NCBI RefSeq assembly: GCF_910592395.1
Contig: NC_088310.1
Location: 8,809,501-8,873,500 of the forward strand
DNA: 64,000 nt
From: Lineus longissimus
Lineage: Eukaryota > Nemertea > Pilidiophora > Heteronemertea > Lineidae
Reading direction: 5' to 3'
Under the pieces are notes generated by a model. That model saw nothing but the letters and a program-made list of their open reading frames with translations. It did no database searches and was not told where the DNA came from. This document shows positions 48,953 through 59,799 of the stretch, piece by piece (the stretch's first letter is position 1; each line of letters begins with the position of its first letter). The position numbers and the translations under genes are program-made.

Positions 48953-50873
48953 TGGAACTGTATTAAGGCATTGCCCTTTTCTTTCAATTGAAAATGATAA
49001 GACATTCCTTTGAAAATAGTTCAGTTTGAGATCTATAGTGGTCTCACCATACCAGTTGAAGGGTAATTTCCATTCAAAGTATACTTCTTCTTGAATAGTG
49101 AATAAGAGGTGTAAAAAAGTTTCAGTCTTTGAGGCTCTATTTAACCCATCGTAGTGAAAAAACTGATTTGCAAGTTAAAAGCCAGCCATCAAAAATCACC
49201 CCTCTAACTTCAAACCCCCAAACCCAGAAATTATCATGCATAACGTTCAAGGAAAATTTCACAGTCTAGGATAGGTCTATTTGGCTGTGAAAATTTTCTC
49301 CTAGGGTACGTCTCGAGAATATCATGACCATCATGGAGCTTCAAGGGTTAAAATTCACACAGTTCTGTTGACTCAACTGCCAGTTTTTGCCCCTATTTAT
49401 TATCATTGTTGCGCTTCTCCAAAAATCTGGAAAAAATATTTTCCCGCTTTTAATTGGAAATCTCAAATGTAGCTTATTCGCGAAATCTTCAAAATAAAAC
49501 GCCTGTAAAAATTGAGCACTTTACAGTAACAGGAAATGAGTTAGTGATCAATTCATCAATGTTTAAAATCCTTGGTGGGCATATGGTGCCTTACAACATG
49601 TACACTGAAAACTAATAATGATATAATACTATACATAAAAATTATACATAATGGATTGTTATATACGTTGCATACATGTAGTCCCTGCATGCACTTCTTT
49701 CATTGCCTTGAACTGAAAATAATATCATCCCTTTTTTATTCACTTGTAATAGAAACTATCAATGATCAAGTGATATCATTATTCCTTTCAATGGCATCTG
49801 GCTATCAACACACCATCTCACACGGTAAAAGCTAAATCTTAGATTGGATATACAGTGCCAGTGGACAGTAAATCTCACTTTACAATGGAACTGTATTAAG
49901 GCATCGCCCTTTTCTTTCAATTGAAAATGATAAGATATTCCTTTGAAAATAGTTCAGTTTGAGATCTATAGTGGTCTCACCATACCAGTTGAAGGGTAAT
50001 TTCCGTTCAAAGTATGCTTCTTCTTGAATTGTGAATAAGAGGTGTGAAAAAGTTTCAGTCTTTGAGGCTCTATTTAACCCGTCGTAGTGAAAAAACTGAT
50101 TTGCGAGTTAAAAGCCGGCCGTCAAAAATCAACCCTCTAACTTCAAACCCCCAAACCCAGAAATTATCATGCATAATGTTCAAAGAAAATTTCACAGGCT
50201 AGGATAGGTCTATTTGGCTGTGAAACTTTCCTCCTAGGGTACGTCTCGAGAAAAGTTATGAGCATGTAGATGGTAAAATTTTTATGGGAAAACGCCTTTT
50301 AAAAACTTTATTAAAAGTGCGTGACCATCATGGAGCTTCAAGGGTTAAAATTCACACAGTTCTGTTACTCAACTGCCAGTTTTTGCCCCTATTTATTATC
50401 ATTGTTGCGCTTCTCAAAAAAAATCTGGAAAAAATATTTTCCCGCTTTTAATTGGAAATCTCAAATGTAGCTTATTCACGAAATCTTCAAAATAAAACGC
50501 CTGTAAAAATTGAGCACTTTACAGTAACAGGAAATGAGTTAGTGATCAATTCATCAATGTTTAAAATCCTTGGTGGGCATATGGTGCCTTACAACATGTA
50601 CACTGAAAACTAATAATGATATAATACTATACATAAAAAGTATACATAGTGGATTATTATATACGTTGCATACATGTAGTCCCTGCATGCACTTCTTTCA
50701 TTGCCTTGAACTGAAAATAATATCATCCCTTTTTTATTCACTTGTAATAGAAACTATCAATGATCAAGTGATATCATTATTCCTTTCAATGGCATCTGGC
50801 TATCAACACACCATCCCACACGGTAAAAGCTAAATCTTAGATTGGATATACAGTGGACAGTAAATCTCACATA
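48953..50873. repeat. tandem duplication of about 0.93-1.0 kb
   Basis: Copy one is 48953-49877 and copy two 49886-50873, in direct orientation and almost identical. Both start TGGAACTGTATTAAGGCAT and end with ACAGTAAATCTCAC. Copy two has about 70 extra bases near 50250-50325 (after GTACGTCTCGAGAA), where copy one has only a few. The paired 87-codon open frames at 49572-49835 and 50570-50833 are part of the duplication and show no family resemblance, so I do not call them genes. The block lies just downstream of the VLIG-type gene. Confidence 0.93.
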
Positions 50874-51133
50874 ATATACAGCTAAATCGTACAATGTATC
50901 CAGTACTTGCATCCCTCTATTTGCCTATGACAGAGGCATCCCTGTGACTCTAACTACTAACTATATATATTGTGGTCGGGGGGGGGGGGGGGGTCTATGG
51001 TTGTCATAACATGGTTTCAACCCCAAACCTGGTTCTTCTGTCATTGTACATGTGGTACGCCCAGCTACCAGCTACACACCAACACACTGGCCTGACTGAT
51101 GGTCAGAAATATGCGGGGGGGGGGGATATTGCA
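50874..51133. other. 3' flank of the VLIG-type gene
   Basis: AT-rich sequence with two G runs (near 50978-50993 and 51115-51124 on the plus strand). Any 3' UTR of the minus-strand gene lies here. No polyadenylation signal was fixed. Confidence 0.35.
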
Positions 51134-54100
51134 TTAAAACGACACCCTCAGGCTTTCAATTGCCTTGTCTTTGGTAATAGACTCCCATGATTTAGGGATG
51201 TTAGGAAGCTTGGCTTTATAAAGATCTTTGAGCTGATATTTGTACGTCTTCAAGAACCACATCCAGTACTTTGCATTTTCGTTAGTGGAGCTAGGAGCTA
51301 TGTCCCAGTCAGGCAGGACACTTTTGTAATCCACCCAAGTATGATATTCACCACGCCCTGTATCAGTACAAGTACACCTATTCTGTTTACGACACTCGTA
51401 ATGTGCATCTCTACAGCTAAACAATACGTCTTTCCATTGGACGGAATAATGACATGATTCTGTGCTCAGTTGGTCTTTGTACATTCTCTGCTGATTATGG
51501 TCGACACAGCAATCCGAGTCCCAGCGATCTCCTCCTATCGCCCCTGGGCGATGTTGGATGCATTGGTGACTCACTTTTTTGTCCCTTCCATTCCAGTGAT
51601 CTGGATCCATCCACTGACAAGGTTCATTACAGAAAGGACACTGTGCCCCGCATCCCCATAACCTGTCGAGAACCTTTTGGTAAGGCGTCATTCCTTTCCA
51701 TTTTATAGCATCTGTTTGGGCCTGGAAACTCTCTAGTATGTGATGCTCTAACAAGGTCAAGCGGTCTTGATCAAGAAGAAGATTCTGGAAGTTGGACAGG
51801 TCGCTGACACCCTGCTGGGTGACAGTTATCATCTGTAGCTCTCGAACAGGCAGGACAGATTCAACCCCGTCACAAAAGTACTTCAACCACTGTTGCATAT
51901 TTCCAGCCTCCTCATCTTGTAGACGATTGGAAGCGTACCTTATACCCTCCTTCACCCCTTTAATGATTTGCTTTAGCTGCACCTCGGCCATTTCTGCATA
52001 CTTGGTTTGCACTCCATTCTGGCGGAGAAAGAATTTACGATTGATGTGAGTTGTGAGCCATTTGAGTGCGTGGACCTTGGAGTCCTGTATGTAGGACTTG
52101 AAGTTGTCAAAGTTTCCCGTGTTGGCTAGTTCCTCTAGGATAGCTATGATCAAGTGGTACTTTTTAACAAAGTGTGTGCAAGTATCATCGATTACTGCAA
52201 AGGGCATGCTCTCTTCTATCTTTGTTTTTATGAGCTCTTTTAGTCGATCAAAGAAGAGATCTGCTGCTATCCTCTCATTTGTACAGTTTTTGACCTTGTT
52301 CCAAAACATATTGAATGCGGTTTCGTTGAACTCTTGCAACTTTGTCGCTTGACTGTGTCTCTTAATGTAATCCCCACTCAGCTTCGTGAAAACAGCAACG
52401 GCATGGCGACATACATGTACTGCTAGTTTCACAATGAATGTAGATGTCAATGTAAATTCATCACGTTCGGCGTTCATTCTGGTGTGTTTTTTGACTTCAT
52501 CCGTTACCATTTTGATTACAACGGTTGCGAAACTTTGTTGAAAACCTGTGTCTTTTGACAGTAGGTTGTTCAAGTACACATCGATCTTTCCAAATGCTTT
52601 CTGAACAATGACCAGGATATGATGCTTGCATGTATCCCATCTTCCACCATCACCGAAAATTGTCGATGTCACCCTTGATGTGATAGTCCTTTTTTCAGAT
52701 ATGTCATTAGAAGCTAGTTGTGTGACGCTAAAGCTTCCGGACAGTTTATTTGTCCCCAATGATTTATCCAAGCGATGTTTTTTTAGTTCTATCCTTAGTG
52801 CTGGTGAATATGCCCTCAGTCGGTCCCAAAGTATTGACTCTACTATAACAGAAATGGGTATTTCTGAGGGTGGAATGGGTGGTGCAAGTTCTGAAATCCA
52901 TCGAGTCCACATTTCATTAAATTTCGGGCGCAATTCCCCCTCATCGTACGATTTCCCCTTCATATCGTCCGCCAACTGTGATGCCTTTACCACAATGATC
53001 TGGCTGAGTTGGTCCTGCTTGGTGCGGTTGTTTAGTTCAAACACCAAAATGCCTTTCTTCTGGCAAATGGCAGTCTTTGTCTCTCGCACTATCTGATCAG
53101 CGAAGGTCTGCAGAGAACCGGCCTTCTCCGCTTTCCACTGAATTATTATTTCTTGCAGAGGATTTTTCTGAAAGAATTCTTCAAGTTCCCTCTGTTGTTC
53201 TGCAGTGTGGTCTTCAACCAAGGTTTCAAGTTCGTTGAGCAAATCGGCTGTTGTAGTTTCAAGTGCTTCTTCTGTTTCACACCGTTTAAGTTTGATTGAT
53301 GCGGTTTCTGAATACCACTTCATGACACTCTGTTCGATAACCCATGCAACTTCTTGGTACTTGTCCTCAAGCCCACTGTATGCCTTGACTGCCAAGCTGT
53401 TCCTAAAACTGAAAACAAAATCATCAGCAAGAATTCCTTTCCAGATATCTTGAATTCGTTTCTTCAGGTTTGACACGGAAAGGAAATTGCTCTCTTTCTG
53501 TTTTGATACCTCATATAAGAGATATTCCTTTACACTCTGGACACTCTCACTGTATCCTGGATTTGTTGGAGCCATGGGTGGGTCCCCTTGCCAGAGATCA
53601 GAAAAATACCACACCGATTTGTTGACATCAATGTCAATTACTTGGCTAAATGACTGTATACCCTTCAACCTCTCAAGATCAGCAGCTTCTTTCGCCATCT
53701 TATCAAGATTATCTAACAGACTTTGTCGACCATGTACCATTTTCTGTTTAGCGTTTGCAGCGGAAACATTCTGATGAATGAACACGCATGTCTGTTGGAG
53801 TTTGATATCTACATTGACAACTTTCATGCGCAGAAATGCATGCACAGCAATCTGGAGGACATCTTTCATTTCTGCCATATTTTCCCCCTTGATGTTCAAA
53901 AACACGGCATCCCCTAGCCCAATCGCGAGGGTAGCCAGTTCATTGTCATGCTCGTGTTTATCGTGACAGAGTTCAGGGGCCCGAAGACCCTCCGTGTCCA
54001 CAACCATGATGTAGTCAAAAGGTAAACCTGTCTCCGATCTGTCTACTTCGACAAGCTGAACGTACACACCTCTTGTACATCTACCCGCACTCACTGCAAA

Positions 54101-57100
54101 TCTGAGACCAAACATGGTGTTCAACAATGTTGATTTGCCTGAACTCTGGATTCCAAGGACCGACAGGACAAAAACTCGCTTCTCTCCTGTTAGAGAGGCA
54201 AGATTTGTTAATATTGCCTGAACCCATGTCAGAGGGACGTTTGCAGCATCTCCGTCCATAAACTCTATTGGGTGGCCAAGAAGAATCAGTTTAGCAGCTA
54301 TCATCGGGAGCTGATCTATCACCCTCTGGGTATTTGGAGCCAAGGGGACATTGCTATCTTTGCTGGCCTCATAAAGCTGACCTACTTCTCGGAGGAGGTG
54401 TTCAAGCCCACAGGACGCCTCAGCCAAACTGATCTCGGCACTTCGTACTCTTTCTTCCAATTCCTTGACAGACTTCGGGTCATTTACTGTCTTTCCTTTC
54501 GCAGCCTTCAGTTCAGCCCAAAGTTTGTTGTATTGTTTTCTAAGACCCGGCAAATCATCCCGTGATTTTTTGTCAAAGTACAACTTCAGCCACTGAAGAA
54601 CCATTTGGACTAGATCTGCGTTTTCAATGGTTTGACAAAGTATATCTATGAATGCTTTAAGTAATGGGGTAAGCGTTCGACACCGATCGAGCTGCTCTGC
54701 TCTCAATCGTGCCATCTTGTGTCCCAGCTGTTCTTCCTCAGTGGCAGAAGGGGTCTTGCGGTCCTTTCCCGTTGTTCGGTGTTGCTTCTTCAGCAATTTG
54801 CTCCACTGGGGCCAAATGTCTTTCTGTATTGGGAGAAGCTTTGACTTTACGTCAGTGAGTGACATATTGCTTGTATGTACCAGGATACTCGTGGCAAATT
54901 GTTTTCCTTGGTCACAGAAATGATCATTTTCGTCAATGTCTATCAATAACGCTTCTGATTGGACGACAATGTTCTCCATTGTGATGTGATCGCTTGCCTT
55001 TGAAATCGCTGACAGCTTTTGGTGAATTTCATGTCTTATCTCGGGTAGTGTCTTTTGTTTCCCAGCCTTGAAGCAAAACACAGTTGTAAGTGATGCCATG
55101 TTGCTTTCACCGATGGCATCTATGAATGCTCTCAGTTGTTGTCGCACTGTTTGCATGTTTGGTGCACTGGAACAGCTTGTAAGGAGAAGAATAGCTTTAA
55201 CTTTGCTTTGGAACATTGTGTGCAATGCCGCAATCGTGTCGGACTTACCAAGGGAATCCATGTCGACAACCACAGTCACAACTGCGGATATTGAACTTAT
55301 CAGGGATAGTTGTCTTTTGAAGCTGAAGGCATTCCCCCGCAGGTTAAGAAACATTGTTACACTATCCAATATGTCACTCTCTTTCCGACTAGGAAGATAC
55401 CATGCGGCCTCAATTAGGCCACAAGATATTGTTCTCGCAGAAGTTCCTAAACTACACGATTCTTTACTGAAAAAGGTGTGATGACTTTGTCCATTGAGTA
55501 CTTCATTCAGTAGCTGTGACTTTGAAAGTGACGATTCCCCAATTCTGACGAAGGAAACAACCTTCATTGGACACTCAACCAATGCAGACTCGGCCGTGCT
55601 CTCATTTGCACACTCAACAACAATACTCCTCAGGGACCACAGGCAGAGAGTCAGGTTTGTTCCATGCGACGAAGTGGGCATGACAAATGGAACAGCAAGA
55701 CGACACATGTTCATTTTTTCAAGTATGACCTGACACAACATCAAATCGCAGCAGCTAAATGTAGCTAAGAAAATATCTAGTGGATTGGGAATGTTCTCAC
55801 TTGTTGACCCATCATCAAAGCCTGCCATGATGCTATTCAGAAAGTCATCATCGACATGTCCGCTACTGGTATCACCTGTGAGCTGCCTTTCCCAAGCAGT
55901 ATTTCTCCCCCGATAATCGATCATAATAAACCGCCTTAATATAGCCAAAGGGATGTCAACCAGATCAAATTTGTCCTGTTGCAGTTTATTGCCTTTATTG
56001 ATGGCAATTACATGATTTAGTTTGATCTTGCGTGGATAAAAGTCCAGCAAACCCAGCTGTTCAAGCAGTGCTCGTTGGCGGGCTTGTGGCGGTTCTCTTT
56101 TCTCTTTCTCGGAAACATTCAGAAATTTACTGCCAAGCTGAGCAGTCTTTGCTGTGGGTATAAGGTTTGAATGGATATGCTCAATGTCCTCGATGATGAT
56201 TGGTTCTGGTTTCTTATTGATCGCATCTCTGTCGCCATTCATGAGCTTTTCAAGGATGACGGTGAGGCCAGGCCAGTCTTCTGTTGGAAGGAACCGATTG
56301 CGTGCTTCATTGATTTCTTGGCTTATTTCACACTGAAAGTCTTCCAAGGCAACACTAACTCTCATGAGACGGTCAGTTGATGATCCCTTGTCACCAAATG
56401 GTGGCTCGAGTGCAAGTTGAACTAGGTATGCCTCAAGCTGCATTTTGCCATCAGAAGCATAACGGCAGAAAGCTTGGAAAGCCACTTCAAGACCAGTACA
56501 AAAATTACTCAATTGTTCTTGCGTCAAAGTGCTTCTGAAATGCATTTGACTTTTGTCATAGCCTAGGCCTTGGGTCATTGTGATCAGAAAAGCATGCTGG
56601 TGGTTATCTTTGCATGCCTTCAGAGTTTCACGGAGTTTGAACACCAGGGTGGCTAGGTCCCCAGTAGCCTCTCTTGGATTTGTCAAAATCTTGGGCAAGA
56701 TAGCATCTCTGGCTTCTTTCAGCAGATCGAACGTATTCACTAAGTTAGGCCTAATCTCTTGGGGTGTAGCTTCAGCTCCACCTGACAGGACGGTGCTGCT
56801 CTCTAAATCTACACCTTTCATTGTATCCCATGCTTCCCTAATAATCTCTGCAAGTTTGGATGAATCATGGAAATCGTTCCGATTCTCGTTGATAAGTTTC
56901 CATATACCTATATATTTTCTATCAAGCACTGACCAGGACTCTTCAAGAAGGTGCAAGCCCATCGACCAAATCAGGACTGTATTGACTGGTTGTAGTCCTC
57001 CCGAACAAGTCAAATCGAGGCTTACTTTTGAAACCTCTGCCTTGGGATAACTACCAGATAGCATACTACTACAACAAGCAATTTCTTCCCCGCATAAAGG

Positions 57101-58039
57101 AGAACCCTTCCCACGGAACAGCCCTATGTAACTCCCGCGCACATAGGAGTCATGAATATCTCTGACCATTTCTTCAAAAGATACAGAGTGCGAAAGGTTA
57201 CTACAGTATGAAGCATTCCACTGGTATATACCACCAAAATGCAGATCTCCACAAGTTACATGGGAACCATAGTTTTCAAGGAATGTTCTACACATACCAT
57301 CTACCAAGTGCTGGTTTCCACCGGAACTTATCAGTCTGTCGATTTTCTTCAGGTCGTCAACTGCATCAGAAGAGAGGCGGAGATTCCTGTTGTCAAGTTC
57401 AGCAGTTGCCATCGGGAAAATCATATACATGTGTCTCGAGAAAAAAACGTCACCTTGAGTTTCTTCCGTTCGTTTTGCACCTGAATTGTTTTCGACTGTG
57501 GCGGTTCTTTTATACATCCGCTGATGGTGAATGGTCAGAGCTCTCTCGTAACCTAATGTTTGTAGCATTGTACTAAAATCCCGATATTCTTCTTCGGAAT
57601 TGTGTTCAACGACAAAACATTTCTGATCGAGTACTGACGATGTCATTTTGACCGTGGTCGGTGCCTCCAGCACTCTCCCACATAACCTGGCTGTTTCAGT
57701 CGACAGGACACCCCGAAGGACAAGTTGATCACTTGCTGTCTGAACAATGTCTGTTGGAACTGTTCGTTTCTCATTTCGATCAGTAATTTGCTTGCTTAAG
57801 TTTTCTATGTCATGGCGCAAACAACTCAGCACAATGTCCACACTTACTTTGTCACAATTCCTGATCCATTTGTCTGATGGTACAGCCAATATTTGCCTGA
57901 TATCTTCAGCCTTTGTTTTGAGGATTCCTGGCTTGCCCCCCGTACTGTTGATAAGTGCACTCAGCTCCTCGATCCGCTCCTTCCACTCCTTCACTTTCAC
58001 CTGCTGCTCTTCACAATTTGACTGTACTGTTGATGCCAT
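51134..58039 (-). CDS. interferon-induced very large GTPase-like protein (VLIG/GVIN), intronless coding region
   Basis: A single 2301-codon open frame. The start is the ATG at 58039 (MASTVQSNCEEQ); an acceptor TATTTCAG just upstream (exon start about 58061) suggests a spliced 5' UTR. N-terminal coiled coil about 5-50. MACPF-like signature with FLENYGSHV (253-261) and HFGG (267-270). Middle region with URGCP/VLIG motifs, including 'NPLDIFLATFSCCD' and 'FVRIGESSLSKSQLL'. VLIG-type G domain: P-loop GIQSSGKST (1296-1304), T1322, G3 box DTEG (1348-1351). Long helical C-terminal part, then a Cys/His cluster CPFCNEPC (2134-2141) with following His and Cys, probably zinc-binding. Length and single-exon layout match vertebrate VLIG genes, cytosolic and nuclear GTPases induced by interferon. 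In invertebrates the role is unproven; an immune role is inference. No frameshift or stop. Confidence 0.95.
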   Translation of the reverse strand: MASTVQSNCEEQQVKVKEWKERIEELSALINSTGGKPGILKTKAEDIRQILAVPSDKWIRNCDKVSVDIVLSCLRHDIENLSKQITDRNEKRTVPTDIVQTASDQLVLRGVLSTETARLCGRVLEAPTTVKMTSSVLDQKCFVVEHNSEEEYRDFSTMLQTLGYERALTIHHQRMYKRTATVENNSGAKRTEETQGDVFFSRHMYMIFPMATAELDNRNLRLSSDAVDDLKKIDRLISSGGNQHLVDGMCRTFLENYGSHVTCGDLHFGGIYQWNASYCSNLSHSVSFEEMVRDIHDSYVRGSYIGLFRGKGSPLCGEEIACCSSMLSGSYPKAEVSKVSLDLTCSGGLQPVNTVLIWSMGLHLLEESWSVLDRKYIGIWKLINENRNDFHDSSKLAEIIREAWDTMKGVDLESSTVLSGGAEATPQEIRPNLVNTFDLLKEARDAILPKILTNPREATGDLATLVFKLRETLKACKDNHQHAFLITMTQGLGYDKSQMHFRSTLTQEQLSNFCTGLEVAFQAFCRYASDGKMQLEAYLVQLALEPPFGDKGSSTDRLMRVSVALEDFQCEISQEINEARNRFLPTEDWPGLTVILEKLMNGDRDAINKKPEPIIIEDIEHIHSNLIPTAKTAQLGSKFLNVSEKEKREPPQARQRALLEQLGLLDFYPRKIKLNHVIAINKGNKLQQDKFDLVDIPLAILRRFIMIDYRGRNTAWERQLTGDTSSGHVDDDFLNSIMAGFDDGSTSENIPNPLDIFLATFSCCDLMLCQVILEKMNMCRLAVPFVMPTSSHGTNLTLCLWSLRSIVVECANESTAESALVECPMKVVSFVRIGESSLSKSQLLNEVLNGQSHHTFFSKESCSLGTSARTISCGLIEAAWYLPSRKESDILDSVTMFLNLRGNAFSFKRQLSLISSISAVVTVVVDMDSLGKSDTIAALHTMFQSKVKAILLLTSCSSAPNMQTVRQQLRAFIDAIGESNMASLTTVFCFKAGKQKTLPEIRHEIHQKLSAISKASDHITMENIVVQSEALLIDIDENDHFCDQGKQFATSILVHTSNMSLTDVKSKLLPIQKDIWPQWSKLLKKQHRTTGKDRKTPSATEEEQLGHKMARLRAEQLDRCRTLTPLLKAFIDILCQTIENADLVQMVLQWLKLYFDKKSRDDLPGLRKQYNKLWAELKAAKGKTVNDPKSVKELEERVRSAEISLAEASCGLEHLLREVGQLYEASKDSNVPLAPNTQRVIDQLPMIAAKLILLGHPIEFMDGDAANVPLTWVQAILTNLASLTGEKRVFVLSVLGIQSSGKSTLLNTMFGLRFAVSAGRCTRGVYVQLVEVDRSETGLPFDYIMVVDTEGLRAPELCHDKHEHDNELATLAIGLGDAVFLNIKGENMAEMKDVLQIAVHAFLRMKVVNVDIKLQQTCVFIHQNVSAANAKQKMVHGRQSLLDNLDKMAKEAADLERLKGIQSFSQVIDIDVNKSVWYFSDLWQGDPPMAPTNPGYSESVQSVKEYLLYEVSKQKESNFLSVSNLKKRIQDIWKGILADDFVFSFRNSLAVKAYSGLEDKYQEVAWVIEQSVMKWYSETASIKLKRCETEEALETTTADLLNELETLVEDHTAEQQRELEEFFQKNPLQEIIIQWKAEKAGSLQTFADQIVRETKTAICQKKGILVFELNNRTKQDQLSQIIVVKASQLADDMKGKSYDEGELRPKFNEMWTRWISELAPPIPPSEIPISVIVESILWDRLRAYSPALRIELKKHRLDKSLGTNKLSGSFSVTQLASNDISEKRTITSRVTSTIFGDGGRWDTCKHHILVIVQKAFGKIDVYLNNLLSKDTGFQQSFATVVIKMVTDEVKKHTRMNAERDEFTLTSTFIVKLAVHVCRHAVAVFTKLSGDYIKRHSQATKLQEFNETAFNMFWNKVKNCTNERIAADLFFDRLKELIKTKIEESMPFAVIDDTCTHFVKKYHLIIAILEELANTGNFDNFKSYIQDSKVHALKWLTTHINRKFFLRQNGVQTKYAEMAEVQLKQIIKGVKEGIRYASNRLQDEEAGNMQQWLKYFCDGVESVLPVRELQMITVTQQGVSDLSNFQNLLLDQDRLTLLEHHILESFQAQTDAIKWKGMTPYQKVLDRLWGCGAQCPFCNEPCQWMDPDHWNGRDKKVSHQCIQHRPGAIGGDRWDSDCCVDHNQQRMYKDQLSTESCHYSVQWKDVLFSCRDAHYECRKQNRCTCTDTGRGEYHTWVDYKSVLPDWDIAPSSTNENAKYWMWFLKTYKYQLKDLYKAKLPNIPKSWESITKDKAIESLRVSF

Positions 58040-58124
58040 TGTCAGTTAACTGAATTGATCACTGAAATATATAAAATATATAATACATGTAAATTATAAT
58101 TTGTGAATGGCAAGCTCTAGTAAA

Positions 58125-58240
58125 CTCACTGTTTGACATGAGGGAGCCCCCCCCCGCAACCCCCGTCCTTCTGACATGTTCTAGACAGTGCATTTGGGGG
58201 GATGCCCCCCCCCCATTGGACTCTCAATAAGTCCTTCTTA
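58125..58240 (-). repeat. dispersed G-rich repeat, inverted copy of module Y tail
   Basis: On the minus strand this reads as the tail of module Y from 37246-37440: the words TTGGACTC, TGTCAGAAGGACGG and CATGTCAAACAGTGAGTT appear in complement, separated by C runs. Only one internal unit is kept. It shows that module Y is an interspersed family, not only a local duplication. Confidence 0.6.
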
Positions 58241-58304
58241 GGCGATGGAGTGGAACCCCCAAACCATCTCGAGTCCTCCTGACACCTTAAGTGGTGCGAT
58301 AATC

Positions 58305-58605
58305 TCAACAATCATTACCCTTCCTATTCATGCTGTTGCTAATCCCAACTAAAACGCTTCCTATTCATCATGCTATTGATAACCTCAACCATGACACTTC
58401 CTTCTCATAGTCATACATGCTAGAGCTTTCTCTAACCATGACCTTTGATTTTGATGCTATTGCTAACCCCAACAATTACCCAACCTTTTCATGCAATAGC
58501 TAACCCCAACAGTGACCCTTCCTTCTCATATGCCGTAGCTAACAAAACCATGACCTTTGATTTTGATGCTGGTGCTAACTCCAACCATTAACCATCCTTT
58601 TCATC
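58305..58605. repeat. degenerate minisatellite, about 46-bp unit with 114-bp higher-order period
   Basis: Variants of 'CTAACCCCAACAATGACCCTTCC...TCATGCTATTG' recur about six times. The longer phrase ACCATGACCTTTGATTTTGATGCT appears twice, at about 58434 and 58548, giving a 114-bp period. Non-coding. Confidence 0.65.
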
Positions 58606-58959
58606 GAAAATAAGTGAGGTTGGGATACTTTTTGGAGGTAGACACCCTGTAATACAGAATGAAACGGAACATTCGCCAATACCAAACAATCACAATTGCA
58701 GAACAAATATAATGATTTGGTAAGTGCACTGAGGGTAGTTTACAGATAAATTGTCAAATGCAGAAGGTTATCCACTCGCTGGTCAATGTTGTTTTCATCT
58801 TCGTGAGGAGAGAAAGTGTTAATAAAAATAATCATCTGCTTCAAAAGACTAGCTGCCCAGCAAGTGTGGCAATGAACAAGTTATTGTTTGTTTGTTTTTT
58901 ACCGGAACGAATTTGTAAAAAGCATGAAATATTGTTAATAAAAGGAATGTAGGTAATAA

Positions 58960-59170
58960 AGGCACTGGAAAAAAAGGCACTGGAAAAAAGGCACTAGGTA
59001 AAAAAGGCACTGGAAAAAAGGCACTAGGTAAAAAAGGCACTAGGAAAAAAGGCACTAGGAAAAAAGGCACTAGGTAAAAAAGGCACTTCAAAAAAGGCAC
59101 CAGGAAAAAAAGGCACTGGGTAAAAAAGGCACTGGGTAAAAAAGGCACTGGAAAAAAAGGCAATGGAAAA
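58960..59170. repeat. minisatellite AAAAAAGGCACTGG
   Basis: About 14 tandem copies of a 13-17 bp unit, AAAAAAGGCACT(GG/AGG), with variable A-run length and an optional TA. It ends in degenerate copies (AAGGCAATGG, ATGACACCAG). The minus strand translates as a Phe/Pro/Val-rich string, which is an artefact of the repeat. Confidence 0.9.
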
Positions 59171-59219
59171 ATGACACCAGAAAAAAATGTATGGAAATCT
59201 CTGAGAAATCGACTTTGTT

Positions 59220-59545
59220 TGGTCACGTGAATGTTGCTGGATTTTTCAGTGTTGAACAAAAAAAAATGTTGCGAGATATTTTTGAAAGATGTTGGATGAT
59301 TTTTTTGAAATTGTTGAACCATAATTTTGAAATTGTTGATATGTATTTTTGAAAAATGTTGCATGAATTTTTGAAGTGTTGGATCATAATTTGAAATTGG
59401 TGAGATGTATTTTTGAAATTGTTGAACCATGATTTTGAAATTGTTGAGATGTAATTTAAAAAAATGTTGCACGAATTTTTTTGATTGTTGAACAATACTT
59501 TTGAAATTGTTGCCACGTATATTGAAAATGATGACTTGACTTATA
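59220..59545. repeat. quasi-periodic TTTTGAAATTGTTGA repeat
   Basis: The phrase TTTTGAAATTGTTGAACCAT or TTTTGAAATTGTTGAGATGT and shortened forms with GTTGCA/GTTGGA recur about every 20 to 40 bp, at least ten times, immediately after the GGCACT minisatellite. The minus-strand translation gives repeated NNFK and VQQFQK words, again an artefact of the period. Confidence 0.8.
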
Positions 59546-59776
59546 AATTGTTGAAGTATATTTTTCAATGTTGAGATAAATTTGACAGAGTTGCAAAATA
59601 TTTTTGCGTGTTGAATTAATTCCGCTTTGGCTTGCCATAGGAAATACGCTGAGCAAAACATGTAAAGAATTGAACGGCACGAGGATACCGCGTGTGTTTC
59701 ATACATGGCATTCACGTCACTCTTCGCTATCTTCCATGTTTCATGCAAATTTCTCGCATTCCTAATAATGGCACCG

Positions 59777-59797
59777 CCCCCCCCCCCCCCCCCCCCC
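59777..59797. repeat. poly-C run, 21 bases
   Basis: Uninterrupted C run; length may be unreliable in sequencing. On the minus strand it gives the Gly run at the start of a spurious 317-codon frame. Confidence 0.9.
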
Positions 59798-59799
59798 AT

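Noticed and set aside
49572-50833. Two near-identical 87-codon plus-strand frames
   Set aside because: Both lie inside the tandem duplication; identity follows from the duplication and there is no family resemblance or start context.
52626-57576. Several plus-strand frames of 90-156 codons
   Set aside because: They lie antisense to the VLIG-type coding region and are shadows of it.
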